A stretch of DNA of 64,000 nucleotides from Prochlorococcus marinus XMU1406 (GCF_017696055.1 NZ_JAAORG010000001.1:310001-374000), one strand, 5' to 3'. Shown: positions 21,710 through 30,073, numbered from the stretch's first letter. A program made the numbers and translations. The notes: generated by a model from the letters alone, not told the origin.

Positions 21710-23239
21710 TCATAAATTTATTTTCTTAAGAAGAGTTTTAAATTCTTTTTTACCAATAATTTTTTCCGCTGCGTAAGCACCACTTGCTGAAACAGCAGGA
21801 ATTCCAATACCTGGAAATGTACTTGCACCGCAAGTAAATAAATTTTTCACTGGAGTTTTGCAGCCTGGGAAAAGACCTTTTGCTGCAGATAATGCAGGGC
21901 CGTAACTACCGCAATAAGTATTGGTGAATTTTTTATGAGTGATTGGGGTTCCTAGCATTTTTAAATCAATCCTTTCATCTATGTCAGGGATGAATTTTCG
22001 CACTGCATGAAGGAATATTGAACATCTTTCTTCTTTCAAATTTCTATATTCTAATTTATTTGGATTTAGGTTTTCCCAAATTTCCCAAGGTTCATTTGCG
22101 GGAGTATATCCATGAAGAACATGTTTTCCTTTAGGGGCCATATTTTTATCTAAAACAGATGGGATTGAAAATACAGCTATATTTCTTTCTGCGGTTATAC
22201 CTTTTTCCCACTCATCAACATGTATCGCATGTATTGGCAAATTTTCAAGACCATCAGCATCAAAACCTAGATGTATATGAAGGAAAGAATCACATTTATT
22301 AGGGTTCAAAACTTTTGTATTCCATTTTTTTGAAATTTCATTTGGAATTAACTTTTTTAAATTCCAAACATCAGTATTCGTGACAACAGATTCACACCTA
22401 TAACTAGAACCATTATTAAGAGTTATACCAGTGGCTAAATTTTTATTGAAGTTAATTGTCTTTACTCTCGAAGAGAGAATTAATTCTCCTCCATTTTTTT
22501 TAAATCCATTAATTAAGGCTTTTACGATAGATTCACTACCTCCTTTGGGGTATTCAAGGTATGAATTTGGTTCAAACCATTCGTTAAATAAAGTAGCCAT
22601 CGCAGCTGTATTTGTATCATGCATTGACATACCACTTATCAAAAAGCTCAATAAATCAACCCAATTTCTGAGAAAAGGATCCTCTAGATGATTATTTACT
22701 AAATTCCCAAAGCCTTTATTAATTTTTGGTATTTGCTTGATATTAGGTAAAAATTTTGAGGTTAAATTTATTAGATCTAAGAAATTTATTGATTCGGGAG
22801 AAAATGAGAGTAAAGGTATTTCATTTATTATTTGGCTGAGAGGTTTTATTCCGGAAATAAATGATTCCCATTCTGTAACAGATTTCTCACCTCTTAAAGT
22901 TTTAATTGTTTGTTTAAAAGGTTCTTCCCCCACATCAAGATTAAAATTGCCTTCTGGGACAATTACTTGCCAACCTTTGTATTGAAATAGTTCAACTTCT
23001 TCATCAAGTAATTTAAGAATTTGCCCTAAAGGATTAGTTGTCGGCCATTTACTTATTCCACTCCACAATGAAGGACCTGATTCGAAAGTGTAACCTTTTC
23101 TTTTGAAACTGTGAGCAACACCTCCCGGTTGGTTATGTGCTTCACATATAAGTACCTTTTTACCTGATAAAGCGAGAATCGAACCACAACATAACCCCCC
23201 TATTCCACTACCAACTATTACAACATCATACATATCCAT
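21710..23239 (-). CDS. Carotenoid isomerase-like FAD oxidoreductase (CrtISO/CrtH type)
   Basis: A 509-residue member of the phytoene desaturase/carotene isomerase superfamily. The N-terminal dinucleotide fold is VVIVGSGIGGLCCGSILALSGKKVLICEA, and the C-terminal FAD-binding block is NLFTCGASTFPGIGIPAVSASGAYAAEKI. The GGVAHSFKRKGYTFESGPSLW segment points to the CrtISO (poly-cis carotene isomerase) subgroup rather than bacterial CrtI. Whether it is the main CrtH or a paralogue cannot be decided from this window. Confidence 0.8.
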   Translation of the reverse strand: MDMYDVVIVGSGIGGLCCGSILALSGKKVLICEAHNQPGGVAHSFKRKGYTFESGPSLWSGISKWPTTNPLGQILKLLDEEVELFQYKGWQVIVPEGNFNLDVGEEPFKQTIKTLRGEKSVTEWESFISGIKPLSQIINEIPLLSFSPESINFLDLINLTSKFLPNIKQIPKINKGFGNLVNNHLEDPFLRNWVDLLSFLISGMSMHDTNTAAMATLFNEWFEPNSYLEYPKGGSESIVKALINGFKKNGGELILSSRVKTINFNKNLATGITLNNGSSYRCESVVTNTDVWNLKKLIPNEISKKWNTKVLNPNKCDSFLHIHLGFDADGLENLPIHAIHVDEWEKGITAERNIAVFSIPSVLDKNMAPKGKHVLHGYTPANEPWEIWENLNPNKLEYRNLKEERCSIFLHAVRKFIPDIDERIDLKMLGTPITHKKFTNTYCGSYGPALSAAKGLFPGCKTPVKNLFTCGASTFPGIGIPAVSASGAYAAEKIIGKKEFKTLLKKINL

Positions 23240-23277
23240 TAAATATTTACTTTACTCTTCTAGAAAACTAATTTGTT

Positions 23278-23388
23278 TTAGACAAATGTATTAGTTGAAG
23301 TTGTAATACTTAGTACAACAGCTAGGAAGAATATGTAAGGAACTGCTTTAAGAGGTATGTATCCTTGACTTTTAGAAATAAAATCCAT
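23278..23388 (-). CDS. 36-residue membrane peptide
   Basis: MDFISKSQGYIPLKAVPYIF then FLAVVLSITTSTNTFV. One C-terminal transmembrane helix after a polar lead. It sits 38 bp upstream of the CrtISO-like gene on the same strand, so the two may share a transcript. No family recognised. Confidence 0.5.
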   Translation of the reverse strand: MDFISKSQGYIPLKAVPYIFFLAVVLSITTSTNTFV

Positions 23389-23560
23389 TGATTTAGTTAC
23401 TTTATGTAAACATAATAACGAGATCTTGTTCCTTATGTGTGCCAAAAAATTATTTTTTTGGAAATATATTGAAACAAAGAAATCTTTTTGGGAGATTTTC
23501 TAACTAAGAACATTTTTTGTGAAGTTATCTTAGTATTTGTTTCTTAGATTAAAATCTATT

Positions 23561-24046
23561 ATGAAAAACTTTCCTGATATTAATGAGATAAAGCTATTAG
23601 AAAAAAATTCTCAAAAAAATGGTAGCGGAATTGTACATGAGGAATTGTTAGGAATATGGAAGTTCAAGTATGTATGGGGAAAGGAGTCAGATGAAATCAA
23701 AAATATACCCAGTTCAATTCTCCAAGTATTGTCGGCAAGACTCGAATTAAAAAGTATAAATAAAGAGGATCAAATTAATTATGAAATAAAAAATTCAATT
23801 AATTTCGGATTATTAAATATTACTTTTACAGGCAGGGCAGAATTAAAAGGGCTCAGACCTCTATTGGCTTTCTATTTTGAAGAATTGAAAATTTGTATTA
23901 GTAGCCTTCCAATATTTAATAAGGAACTAAAAAAACCAGAAGATAAAAAGATGCCTTTTTTCTCACTTGTAGGAATTAGCACTAAAGGTAATTGGTTATG
24001 TGCACGAGGCAGGGGCGGAGGGCTTGCAATATGGGTTAAGTCTTAA
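23561..24046 (+). CDS. Conserved cyanobacterial protein, possibly PAP/fibrillin-like
   Basis: The ATG at 23561 gives 161 residues (MKNFPDINEIKLLEKN). The layout begins GIWKFKYVWGKES, continues through beta-rich segments and closes with a glycine-rich GRGGGLAIWVKS. It is reminiscent of lipocalin-like plastid-lipid-associated (fibrillin) proteins, which end similarly. This is a weak resemblance; treat it as hypothetical. It converges on the Nif11-type gene, 1 bp apart. Confidence 0.5.
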   Translation: MKNFPDINEIKLLEKNSQKNGSGIVHEELLGIWKFKYVWGKESDEIKNIPSSILQVLSARLELKSINKEDQINYEIKNSINFGLLNITFTGRAELKGLRPLLAFYFEELKICISSLPIFNKELKKPEDKKMPFFSLVGISTKGNWLCARGRGGGLAIWVKS

Positions 24047-24047
24047 T

Positions 24048-24263
24048 TTAGTGGTATTCTCCTGGATGATCTACCTTTCTTACGGTAACTTTATCAACTT
24101 TTTGTCCATTAAATCTTAAGAGATCATCTCCTGAAAAGTCATAACCTAAGCGTTGACCTATTAGGGCTACATCATCTGCTGTAGAGGATGTAGTAACCTG
24201 CTTTTTTAAGTCTTCATCAGATTGCATCTTAATTAAAAATTTTCTTATTTCAGAAAAACTCAT
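24048..24263 (-). CDS. Nif11-type leader-like protein without core peptide
   Basis: A 71-residue protein fitting the Nif11 domain: MSFSEIRKFLIKMQSDEDLKKQV followed by the alternating small/acidic helix TADDVALIGQRLGYDFSGDDL. In Prochlorococcus the family supplies leader peptides for lanthipeptides (prochlorosins) and also stand-alone proteins. Here there is no double-glycine cleavage site followed by a Cys/Ser/Thr-rich core, and no Cys at all, so it is not a lanthipeptide precursor by itself. Confidence 0.7.
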   Translation of the reverse strand: MSFSEIRKFLIKMQSDEDLKKQVTTSSTADDVALIGQRLGYDFSGDDLLRFNGQKVDKVTVRKVDHPGEYH

Positions 24264-24354
24264 TACTAGAACTTGATTAATTGATGTTAAAAAAATTTAT
24301 AAAATCTTTTTCTTAGTAAGAACAAGATAAATAGATAATCATTATACTATTTTT

Positions 24355-24672
24355 ATGACTTACCTATTCCTCTACATAGTTGGCATAATTTTAATATGGT
24401 GGACATATCGTGTTGGTTGGCTCGAGGCGCTCAAAACAGTAGTTAAAGTTATAGTTCCCTCAGCGCTTATTATTTTATTTAACATTAAAGCCGGAAGATT
24501 ACTTTTTAAAAGTCCTTTAGTCGGTTTATTAAGCGCTTTGCCTACTTCTATTTTTATTTATAGAGGTTCATTGCCTTTAGTTGGTTATATAAATAACTGG
24601 ATTGAAAATAAAATAAATAATTATGATGATTCGGAAGTTATAGATACTGATTCCGTGCCTTTAGATGATTAA
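24355..24672 (+). CDS. Hypothetical membrane protein, 105 aa
   Basis: Three hydrophobic segments (FLYIVGIILIWWTYRVGW; VIVPSALIILFNI; PLVGLLSALPTSIFIYRG) and an acidic C-terminal tail (NNYDDSEVIDTDSVPLDD). No family recognised. Divergent from the Nif11-type gene and convergent with the 130-aa gene that ends at 24679. Confidence 0.6.
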   Translation: MTYLFLYIVGIILIWWTYRVGWLEALKTVVKVIVPSALIILFNIKAGRLLFKSPLVGLLSALPTSIFIYRGSLPLVGYINNWIENKINNYDDSEVIDTDSVPLDD

Positions 24673-24678
24673 TTTAAT

Positions 24679-25071
24679 TTAATCAAATCCAAGAAATAAT
24701 TCTTTGTGTACAACAAGAACATCAAATAGAGTTGTCCCATGAATAGGACTTAAAGGAATCTTGTCTATATTCAATGCTTCTGCGCAAATTAAATGAGCAT
24801 CCCATTTTGTATCGTGATCACTTATTTCAATTGACCACTCAATTACTTTTTTGAAATGATCTGGCATCTCCGAACCAATTTTTCTGCAAATTTGACATAG
24901 AACTGACAAAAGAGGAGGTTTTGATGGCCTTTTTAAATCTTTAATAAGACTAGGTTGTGTAAAAACACTTGTATAGCGGATGTAGTCTATTAATTCATAT
25001 TCTTCTTTAGTAAGAGCTGCTTTATCTAATGCTCTTTCAAATTCGTCTACGGGGGTTATGGGCCTATCCAA
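24679..25071 (-). CDS. Conserved cyanobacterial hypothetical protein, 130 aa
   Basis: A soluble helical protein starting MDRPITPVDEFERALDKAAL. It has two cysteines close together in LSVLCQICRKIG and a conserved-looking C-terminus (IHGTTLFDVLVVHKELFLGFD). It starts 4 bp after the tatA stop, so it is read with tatA. No catalytic motif was identified. Confidence 0.65.
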   Translation of the reverse strand: MDRPITPVDEFERALDKAALTKEEYELIDYIRYTSVFTQPSLIKDLKRPSKPPLLSVLCQICRKIGSEMPDHFKKVIEWSIEISDHDTKWDAHLICAEALNIDKIPLSPIHGTTLFDVLVVHKELFLGFD

Positions 25072-25075
25072 GATA

Positions 25076-25342
25076 TTAGTTGTTGCTGTTTTCTGAATCT
25101 ATTTTTTCTTGATTAATTTCATTTTTTTGATTGCTTTCTATAGATTTAGGAGATTCATCTTTATCTTCTTCGTTTATAACTTGATCGATTTCATTTTGAA
25201 ATTCATTCGACGCTTTTTTTAGACTTTTCAAAGTTTTACCAAGCTGTTTTCCTAATTCTGGAAGCTTTTTTGGACCAAAAATTAAAAGAGCTAAGATAAG
25301 AATTACAGTAACTTCAGGCAAACCTACACCAAAAATATTCAT
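25076..25342 (-). CDS. tatA: Twin-arginine translocase subunit TatA/E-like
   Basis: TatA forms the translocation channel for folded proteins across thylakoid and plasma membranes. The 88-residue protein has an N-terminal helix (VGLPEVTVILILALLIFGP), then the amphipathic helix KKLPELGKQLGKTLKSLKKASNEF with the FGPKKLPELG hinge diagnostic of the family, and an acidic tail. Cotranscribed with the downstream 130-aa gene. Confidence 0.92.
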   Translation of the reverse strand: MNIFGVGLPEVTVILILALLIFGPKKLPELGKQLGKTLKSLKKASNEFQNEIDQVINEEDKDESPKSIESNQKNEINQEKIDSENSNN

Positions 25343-25432
25343 AGCTGATAACTATTTAACTAATTAGGAAATATACTATTAAATATAGTCAAATCATGTG
25401 AAAATTTCATTCTCGGAACAGCTTTATTAAAA

Positions 25433-25570
25433 TTAAAAAATTTTGAAAAATATTATTGTTATTAATATTCCTTTAAAGAAAACTAACCAAAGTAATTGAT
25501 AATCACTCAATTTGAATTTTTTTTGGTACCAATTAATAAGAGTTTTATGTTTATCTATTAATTTTCTCAT
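25433..25570 (-). CDS. 45-residue membrane peptide
   Basis: A basic, aromatic first half (MRKLIDKHKTLINWYQKKFK) is followed by one transmembrane helix (LLWLVFFKGILITIIFFKIF). No known family. It lies 90 bp downstream of the start of tatA on the same strand. Confidence 0.45.
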   Translation of the reverse strand: MRKLIDKHKTLINWYQKKFKLSDYQLLWLVFFKGILITIIFFKIF

Positions 25571-25731
25571 TTTCACCGAGATTATTTATTACTAACGCTA
25601 TTTTATCTTAATTTCTTTTATTATTATTTTATAGAAATCCTAGATTCAACTCAAATTAGATTATTCTATTAAAATTTAATTTTTTCTAAATTATTGAAAC
25701 TATTTGCTAAATATCTACTATCTTAAAAAAA

Positions 25732-25971
25732 ATGAAGTACTTATTTGTTGTTTTTTACCTATTTTTTCTAATTTATCCAGCTGAAGCCGTTACCACAAAA
25801 ATGTTTAAAGTATTGGATACGTGTGCAAGATATCGACTCGGTGAGATTAATGCTAATGAGGCTATAGAAAAACTAAAATTAAAATTAACGGATTCTTCCA
25901 CTAGTCAGCCAAAGGACCTAGTAAAAAAATATTGCTCAGTATTTACTCCAAATGAAAAAATTGAATTTTAA
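25732..25971 (+). CDS. Small exported hypothetical protein, 79 aa
   Basis: A clear signal peptide (MKYLFVVFYLFFLIYPAEA) with probable cleavage after AEA. The mature part of about 60 residues contains two cysteines (LDTCARYRLGEINANEAIEKL, then KKYCSVF) that could form a disulfide. No domain recognised; probably periplasmic. Confidence 0.6.
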   Translation: MKYLFVVFYLFFLIYPAEAVTTKMFKVLDTCARYRLGEINANEAIEKLKLKLTDSSTSQPKDLVKKYCSVFTPNEKIEF

Positions 25972-25991
25972 TTGTAGCACTATATATTTAA

Positions 25992-26123
25992 TTATTCTTT
26001 TTTTGAATAATCTTTAGCTTTGTTTCTTATTTCTTTAACTTTTTTAAAATTAGTTATTTTTAAATTAAAAATAACTCCCAAAAAAAGAATAAGAAATAAA
26101 ATAATATAAATTATTAATTCCAT
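25992..26123 (-). CDS. 43-residue membrane peptide with basic tail
   Basis: MELIIYIILFLILFLGVIFN followed by a lysine-rich tail (LKITNFKKVKEIRNKAKDYSKKE). A single N-terminal transmembrane anchor with a cytoplasmic helix is predicted. Convergent with the exported 79-aa gene, 20 bp away. Confidence 0.5.
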   Translation of the reverse strand: MELIIYIILFLILFLGVIFNLKITNFKKVKEIRNKAKDYSKKE

Positions 26124-26287
26124 ATTATTGAATTAATAAATTTACCATAGTTAAATTCACCCTAGTTTATTTCAATAATTTTTTAGTATCTTTTAAAACA
26201 AAAAAACTGACTTTAATATCAGTTATTTACTTCAAGGCCACAAAAAAAACATATTAACCTCTAATATGGAATTTTATAAGATTTATT

Positions 26288-26737
26288 GTGCAGATTGGAG
26301 ATAAAATTCCAGAATTTTCTTTAATGGATCAAAATGGAGTTAAAAGATCAAATAAGGGTTTAAAAAATCCCCTTGTTTTGTTTTTTTATCCAAAAGATGA
26401 TACGCCGGGTTGCACTATAGAAGTTTGCGGATTTAGAGATAAATATGACTTATTTAAAGTATTAGGTGCACAAGTTTGGGGAGTAAGTAATGGAAGTACC
26501 TCAAGTCATTTGGCATTTGCTAATAAAAATAAATTACAATATCCATTACTTTGTGATACGAATGACTCTCTTAGGAAAACTTTTAAAGTTCCTAAAGTAT
26601 TAGGTTTTATGGATGGTAGGGTAACTTATGTTATTGATCGCAAAGGAACAGTTAGGCATATTTTTAGAGATTTATTGAATGGTCCTGAACACATTAAAGA
26701 GGCTATTAGAGTACTTAAGGAAATTCAAAATCAATAA
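26288..26737 (+). CDS. prxQ: Peroxiredoxin Q / bacterioferritin comigratory protein
   Basis: A thiol peroxidase reducing hydrogen peroxide and alkyl hydroperoxides with thioredoxin. The 149-residue protein (GTG start) has the catalytic motif YPKDDTPGCTIEVCGFRD, with peroxidatic C42 and the PrxQ-type resolving C47 five residues later. The thioredoxin-like fold continues to the conserved FIDRKG-type segment (YVIDRKGTVRHIF). Monocistronic by spacing. Confidence 0.93.
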   Translation: MQIGDKIPEFSLMDQNGVKRSNKGLKNPLVLFFYPKDDTPGCTIEVCGFRDKYDLFKVLGAQVWGVSNGSTSSHLAFANKNKLQYPLLCDTNDSLRKTFKVPKVLGFMDGRVTYVIDRKGTVRHIFRDLLNGPEHIKEAIRVLKEIQNQ

Positions 26738-26803
26738 ATTATTATTCAAATAATTTTAGATTAATATGTTTTGTTTTATTATAGTTTCAGCTTTTTTAAC
26801 TAT

Positions 26804-27076
26804 ATGAAGAAAATGGGAATGCAGGCTGTTGATCTTGCTATTCAAAATGGAGTGGATCTTGACGGTACTCCAATCCCTCAAAAAATGCTTGATCTATACA
26901 ATAGAATTATTGATGAGGAGAATAAAAGACAAAGGAGTGGTGTTAAAAAATCAATGAGAAATAGATGCGTCAAAACGGGTTCTAAGCATTTTGATAAAGA
27001 AACATTGAATCAATTATTAATAGACTCGGGATGGGAAGGTCTCAAAGAAAAAGAAATTTTGTTTTTTTATAACTAA
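26804..27076 (+). CDS. Hypothetical protein, about 90 aa
   Basis: The ATG at 26804 (MKKMGMQAVDLAIQNGVDLDG) is preferred over a hydrophobic upstream extension. The protein is helical and basic, with NRCVKTGSKHFDKETLNQLLIDSGWEG near the C-terminus. It follows prxQ on the same strand after 66 bp. Family unknown. Confidence 0.5.
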   Translation: MKKMGMQAVDLAIQNGVDLDGTPIPQKMLDLYNRIIDEENKRQRSGVKKSMRNRCVKTGSKHFDKETLNQLLIDSGWEGLKEKEILFFYN

Positions 27077-27175
27077 AATTTTTTAAATTATCTTAAAATT
27101 TATATATGGTAATTTTTAATTAAATTAAAAAAACTTAGAACAAACAAAATATTTATTTAGATCTAATTTTTTGAA

Positions 27176-27520
27176 TTATTTAAACCATCCTTTTTTGTTA
27201 GAGGATATTATTTTCTCTTTTTCAGCTTTTGTTTTATTACTTGCTTTTTTGAAAGCCAAGTTGGCTTCTATAACTGTAAATATTGATATGAAAAAAAGAC
27301 CAGAAATCCCAATTATTTGTTCATTTTGAGAAGGTTCTGAATCACCTTGTAAAAAAATACCTAAAGCGAACCATGCAGTACTAGCAGTGATGGTAAAAAA
27401 ATAGGGTTTCCATCTTCTTTGATATAAGTAACCCGATCCTAAACCAGGAAGAAAATTTAAAAAAGATGCCACCCACCCTTTTGAAGATGCAAGTATTTCG
27501 TCTCTTGAGGGATAAGACAT
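27176..27520 (-). CDS. Hypothetical membrane protein, 114 aa
   Basis: Two or three hydrophobic segments after MSYPSRDEILASSKGWVASF: a glycine-rich FLNFLPGLGSGYLYQRRW motif, then two helices (FFTITASTAWFALGIFLQ; IIGISGLFFISIFTVIEANLAF) and a lysine-rich end. The GLGSGYLYQRRWKPYFF pattern resembles TM2-domain-like small membrane proteins. Probably cotranscribed with the 34-residue peptide just upstream. Confidence 0.6.
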   Translation of the reverse strand: MSYPSRDEILASSKGWVASFLNFLPGLGSGYLYQRRWKPYFFTITASTAWFALGIFLQGDSEPSQNEQIIGISGLFFISIFTVIEANLAFKKASNKTKAEKEKIISSNKKGWFK

Positions 27521-27525
27521 TTATG

Positions 27526-27630
27526 TTAGGTATTTATTAAATGTGAATTTATATAAGCAAAAGATATTGCTGCACAAATTACCCAACTAAAGGGTAAGAA
27601 CATTCTTATTTTTTCTTTATTGTTATTCAT
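27526..27630 (-). CDS. 34-residue membrane peptide
   Basis: MNNNKEKIRMFLPFSWVICA then AISFAYINSHLINT. One transmembrane helix. The stop is 5 bp before the start of the 114-aa membrane gene, so the two look translationally linked. Confidence 0.5.
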   Translation of the reverse strand: MNNNKEKIRMFLPFSWVICAAISFAYINSHLINT

Positions 27631-27694
27631 TTTCTAATTATGGAAAATATTTTTAAAATCTGTGGATTTAATAGATACCTTAAAACTAGAAGAA

Positions 27695-27721
27695 TTTAAA
27701 AAGACGGTTTTTAACCGTCTT
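27695..27721 (-). terminator. Intrinsic terminator
   Basis: AAGACGGTT-TTT-AACCGTCTT is a perfect 9-bp stem. On the minus strand it is followed by TTTTAAATTC, placing it 29 bp after the stop of the 78-aa gene. Confidence 0.8.
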
Positions 27722-27749
27722 TGAAAAAAGTAATTTCTATAAAAATAAA

Positions 27750-27986
27750 TTATTTATCTTTTGAGGCTGAGAGTACTTTAAGTTGTTTTTTTACTTCTTT
27801 TTCTCTCTCTTCAAGATGTTTTAGTTGGGCTTTAAAAGCATCTTCAAGTCTTACTTTTTGTGTTGTAATTTCATCAAGCTCTTCTTGATGTTGGTTTTTC
27901 TTTAACTCCTTCATTTCACTATCGGAAATAACATATACAGGGCGATATGAAGGTGTTTCAAAAAGAAGATCAAACATTGAATACAT
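27750..27986 (-). CDS. 78-residue coiled-coil hypothetical protein
   Basis: An aromatic N-terminus (MYSMFDLLFETPSYRPVYVISD) is followed by about 50 residues of charged helix (EMKELKKNQHQEELDEI to EEREKEVKKQLKVLSASKDK) likely to form a coiled coil. The opening has a faint small-heat-shock-like look, but no alpha-crystallin domain follows. It is closed by the perfect terminator downstream. Confidence 0.55.
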   Translation of the reverse strand: MYSMFDLLFETPSYRPVYVISDSEMKELKKNQHQEELDEITTQKVRLEDAFKAQLKHLEEREKEVKKQLKVLSASKDK

Positions 27987-28041
27987 AAGTGACCTTTGAA
28001 TTAGTACAGATTTAATATCTAATAATTCTTTGGAATATTAA

Positions 28042-28131
28042 AGGATAAATACCGAAGATATTGATACGGCAAATACACCGAATTTCGGTTTACCTAACAT
28101 AACCGCCCAGTATTTACCGATCGAATTTTAA
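28042..28131 (+). other. Codon-atypical open fragment / GC-richer island
   Basis: A 29-codon open stretch without a start reads RINTEDIDTANTPNFGLPNI then TAQYLPIEF. It uses ACC, ACG, CCG and GCC, rare in the neighbours. The opposite strand is also open (KYWAVMLGKPKFGVFAVSIS). AAATACCG-like motifs repeat in both orientations, and ACCGAATTTCGGT is palindromic. It may be a gene remnant or a binding region. Confidence 0.3.
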
Positions 28132-28189
28132 GGTATGTTTTAAAGTATAAGGAGATGATTCTAAAAATTTAAATTAAAAAGAACTAAAA

Positions 28190-28618
28190 ATGGATTTAAA
28201 AATTACTAAAAAATTAGTAATCCCATCCAACGAAATTAAGTGGCGATTTTCCAGATCCTCCGGTCCTGGAGGGCAAAATGTAAATAAAATTGAAAGCAGA
28301 GTAGAGATTATTTTTGATTTAGAAGATTCCAAAGTATTAAATGATTATCAGAAAGAAATTCTTAAAAGAAACTTGAAAAACAAACTAGTAAATAATAGCT
28401 TGCGTTTAGCAGTTCAAGAACACAGAAATCAATTATTAAATAGGCAGCTAGCTTTAATGAAATTTAGTTCAATCATAAAAAATGCTTTAAATAAACCATT
28501 TAAATTAAGAAAATCTACACAACCTACTAAAGCATCACAAAAGAAAAGAGTTGAGGTTAAGAAAAAACGCGGCGAATTGAAAAAAAGTAGACAAAAAGAA
28601 AAAATATATCAAATATGA
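28190..28618 (+). CDS. arfB: Ribosome-rescue peptidyl-tRNA hydrolase ArfB (YaeJ-like)
   Basis: A codon-independent release factor that frees stalled ribosomes. The 142-residue protein has the RF-1 domain signature RFSRSSGPGGQNVNKIESRVEI with the catalytic GGQ at residues 27-29, and the required basic C-terminal tail (KASQKKRVEVKKKRGELKKSRQKEK) that enters the empty mRNA channel. The length matches ArfB rather than full RF1/RF2. Confidence 0.9.
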   Translation: MDLKITKKLVIPSNEIKWRFSRSSGPGGQNVNKIESRVEIIFDLEDSKVLNDYQKEILKRNLKNKLVNNSLRLAVQEHRNQLLNRQLALMKFSSIIKNALNKPFKLRKSTQPTKASQKKRVEVKKKRGELKKSRQKEKIYQI

Positions 28619-28690
28619 ATAAACTAAATAAATATTTTCCTCGCAGATTTCAATCAAAGCATGTGATAAATTTAATTTTATTTTGGTTTA

Positions 28691-28939
28691 TTGAATTCAA
28701 CTAATGATTTCTGGTTAATTGACTCTAATTTTGTAGGGGTGATGCGTTTCTACAAAGATAGAGATTATTCTGATAAATCTGTTGATTATATGTTTATTGA
28801 AGAAGGAATTATTATGGGAATTCATGGAGAAAATCCTCCATTAATGAAAACTAGAAAAAAAATTGTTATTGAAGAAGCGAGATTATTATGGAAAAAATTG
28901 TTAAATGAAGGTTGGCAAAAAACTAATAAAAAATGGTGA
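28691..28939 (+). CDS. DUF1651 family protein
   Basis: An 82-residue picocyanobacterial protein starting at TTG 28691. The family pattern is visible: an N-terminal tryptophan (DFWLIDSNFVGVMRFYKDRD) and the C-terminal TRKKIVIEEARLLWKKLLNEGWQ, in which the EARxLWxxLLxxGW block is characteristic. The role is unknown; several copies per genome are common in Prochlorococcus. Confidence 0.7.
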   Translation: MNSTNDFWLIDSNFVGVMRFYKDRDYSDKSVDYMFIEEGIIMGIHGENPPLMKTRKKIVIEEARLLWKKLLNEGWQKTNKKW

Positions 28940-28968
28940 GGAAATTCTACAAAAACTTTTTTTTAATT

Positions 28969-29133
28969 TCAGAAAATAAATGAACCTTTAGGGTATAGCC
29001 TGGAAATTTTTTCCTGTTGCAAATATTTCTTTTTTTTGATGTCGTTTTCATATCTTCTCAACATCATTAGATAGTTTGTAACTCCAAAAATTATTAAAAA
29101 CTCAATAAATCTTATTCCTGCATCAAAGTTCAT
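28969..29133 (-). CDS. 54-residue membrane-anchored hypothetical protein
   Basis: Starting at the second methionine (MNFDAGIRFIEFLIIFG) gives one transmembrane helix (FIEFLIIFGVTNYLMML) followed by a basic tail (RRYENDIKKKKYLQQEK). A further upstream start would add 14 polar residues. It is downstream of the CPBP protease on the same strand. Confidence 0.45.
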   Translation of the reverse strand: MNFDAGIRFIEFLIIFGVTNYLMMLRRYENDIKKKKYLQQEKISRLYPKGSFIF

Positions 29134-29195
29134 ATGAATATTAAGCTTTATTTTAATCTGACAATTACTAATCAAAAATCAATCGGTATTTATAT

Positions 29196-30056
29196 CTAAT
29201 TAAAACGTCTAGTAAAAATCTTTTTTGATTGTACGGTATAAAAAACACATAATAAAAGTAATATTAAAATTGCACTAAAGCTTCCGATTGGGTTTGGAGT
29301 ATTTTGTGTAAAAGGCCCTACTAAAAAAGAAGGCGTATTTTCTTTGAATTCTATTAATCCATTATTTAATAAAAACCAAATTCCCACTAGTCCTCCATGA
29401 ATTCCTATGCAATTCCATAAAGAACCTTTATCTCTAATTTTTACTAATGATAGAAATATCCCAAGTAAAATAAATCCCAAACGTAATCCTACTATGTTCC
29501 AAAAGATCTCATTTGATAAATTATGAACAAAGCTAAAAATTATAGCTTGTAAAACTATTGATATTTTTGTACCATATTCAAATTTCAATTCTTCTAGTAA
29601 CCAGCCTCTAAAAATTATTTCCTCTGCGAATCCAACACCTAATCCCAGTACAATAGAATTTAGCAATATTATTGGCGAGAATTCACCTATCCAAGAAATA
29701 TAATTTTTTTGCAATAGTGGTACCAGAATTAGAATTATTAAAACTAAAGCAAATAAAATACCTTGAGAAAAATTGAAAAAGTTTTTCAATAATTTGTCTC
29801 TTGTTATCCCAAGAATTATCCAAGCACTTGATTTATTTCGTTTGATATAAAACCAATATGGGAGTAAAAAGATAAAAAGTAAGAAAGTAATAATAGTACC
29901 AATTAAGGATAAATTATCTTTTTCAAAATTAAACAATAAAAGTGGCTGAGATAAAGCCCAGCCAATTCCATAAAGAATAGGAATAAAAAATATAGTGGAT
30001 AAAAATCTTGGTCTTAAAAGAAAAAAACTTCTAATTAGTATCATTACATTTTTCAT
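29196..30056 (-). CDS. CPBP-family intramembrane protease (CAAX/Abi type)
   Basis: A 286-residue protein with about eight hydrophobic helices. The CPBP motifs are present: motif 1 EEIIFRGWLLEEL (EExxxR), motif 2 with FSFVHN (FxxxH), and a third polar position in GIHGG. Bacterial members include bacteriocin-immunity and membrane-anchoring proteins; the substrate is unknown. The downstream 54-residue peptide is on the same strand. Confidence 0.85.
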   Translation of the reverse strand: MKNVMILIRSFFLLRPRFLSTIFFIPILYGIGWALSQPLLLFNFEKDNLSLIGTIITFLLFIFLLPYWFYIKRNKSSAWIILGITRDKLLKNFFNFSQGILFALVLIILILVPLLQKNYISWIGEFSPIILLNSIVLGLGVGFAEEIIFRGWLLEELKFEYGTKISIVLQAIIFSFVHNLSNEIFWNIVGLRLGFILLGIFLSLVKIRDKGSLWNCIGIHGGLVGIWFLLNNGLIEFKENTPSFLVGPFTQNTPNPIGSFSAILILLLLCVFYTVQSKKIFTRRFN

Positions 30057-30073
30057 TTTAGTTTGAATATCAA

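Noticed and set aside
23438-23506. Small 22-residue frame MCAKKLFFWKYIETKKSFWE
   Set aside because: Too short and unsupported; could be chance in AT-rich DNA.
24048-24263. Prochlorosin (lanthipeptide) precursor
   Set aside because: Although the Nif11 leader fold is present, there is no cysteine-containing core or cleavage site, so a precursor call is unsupported.
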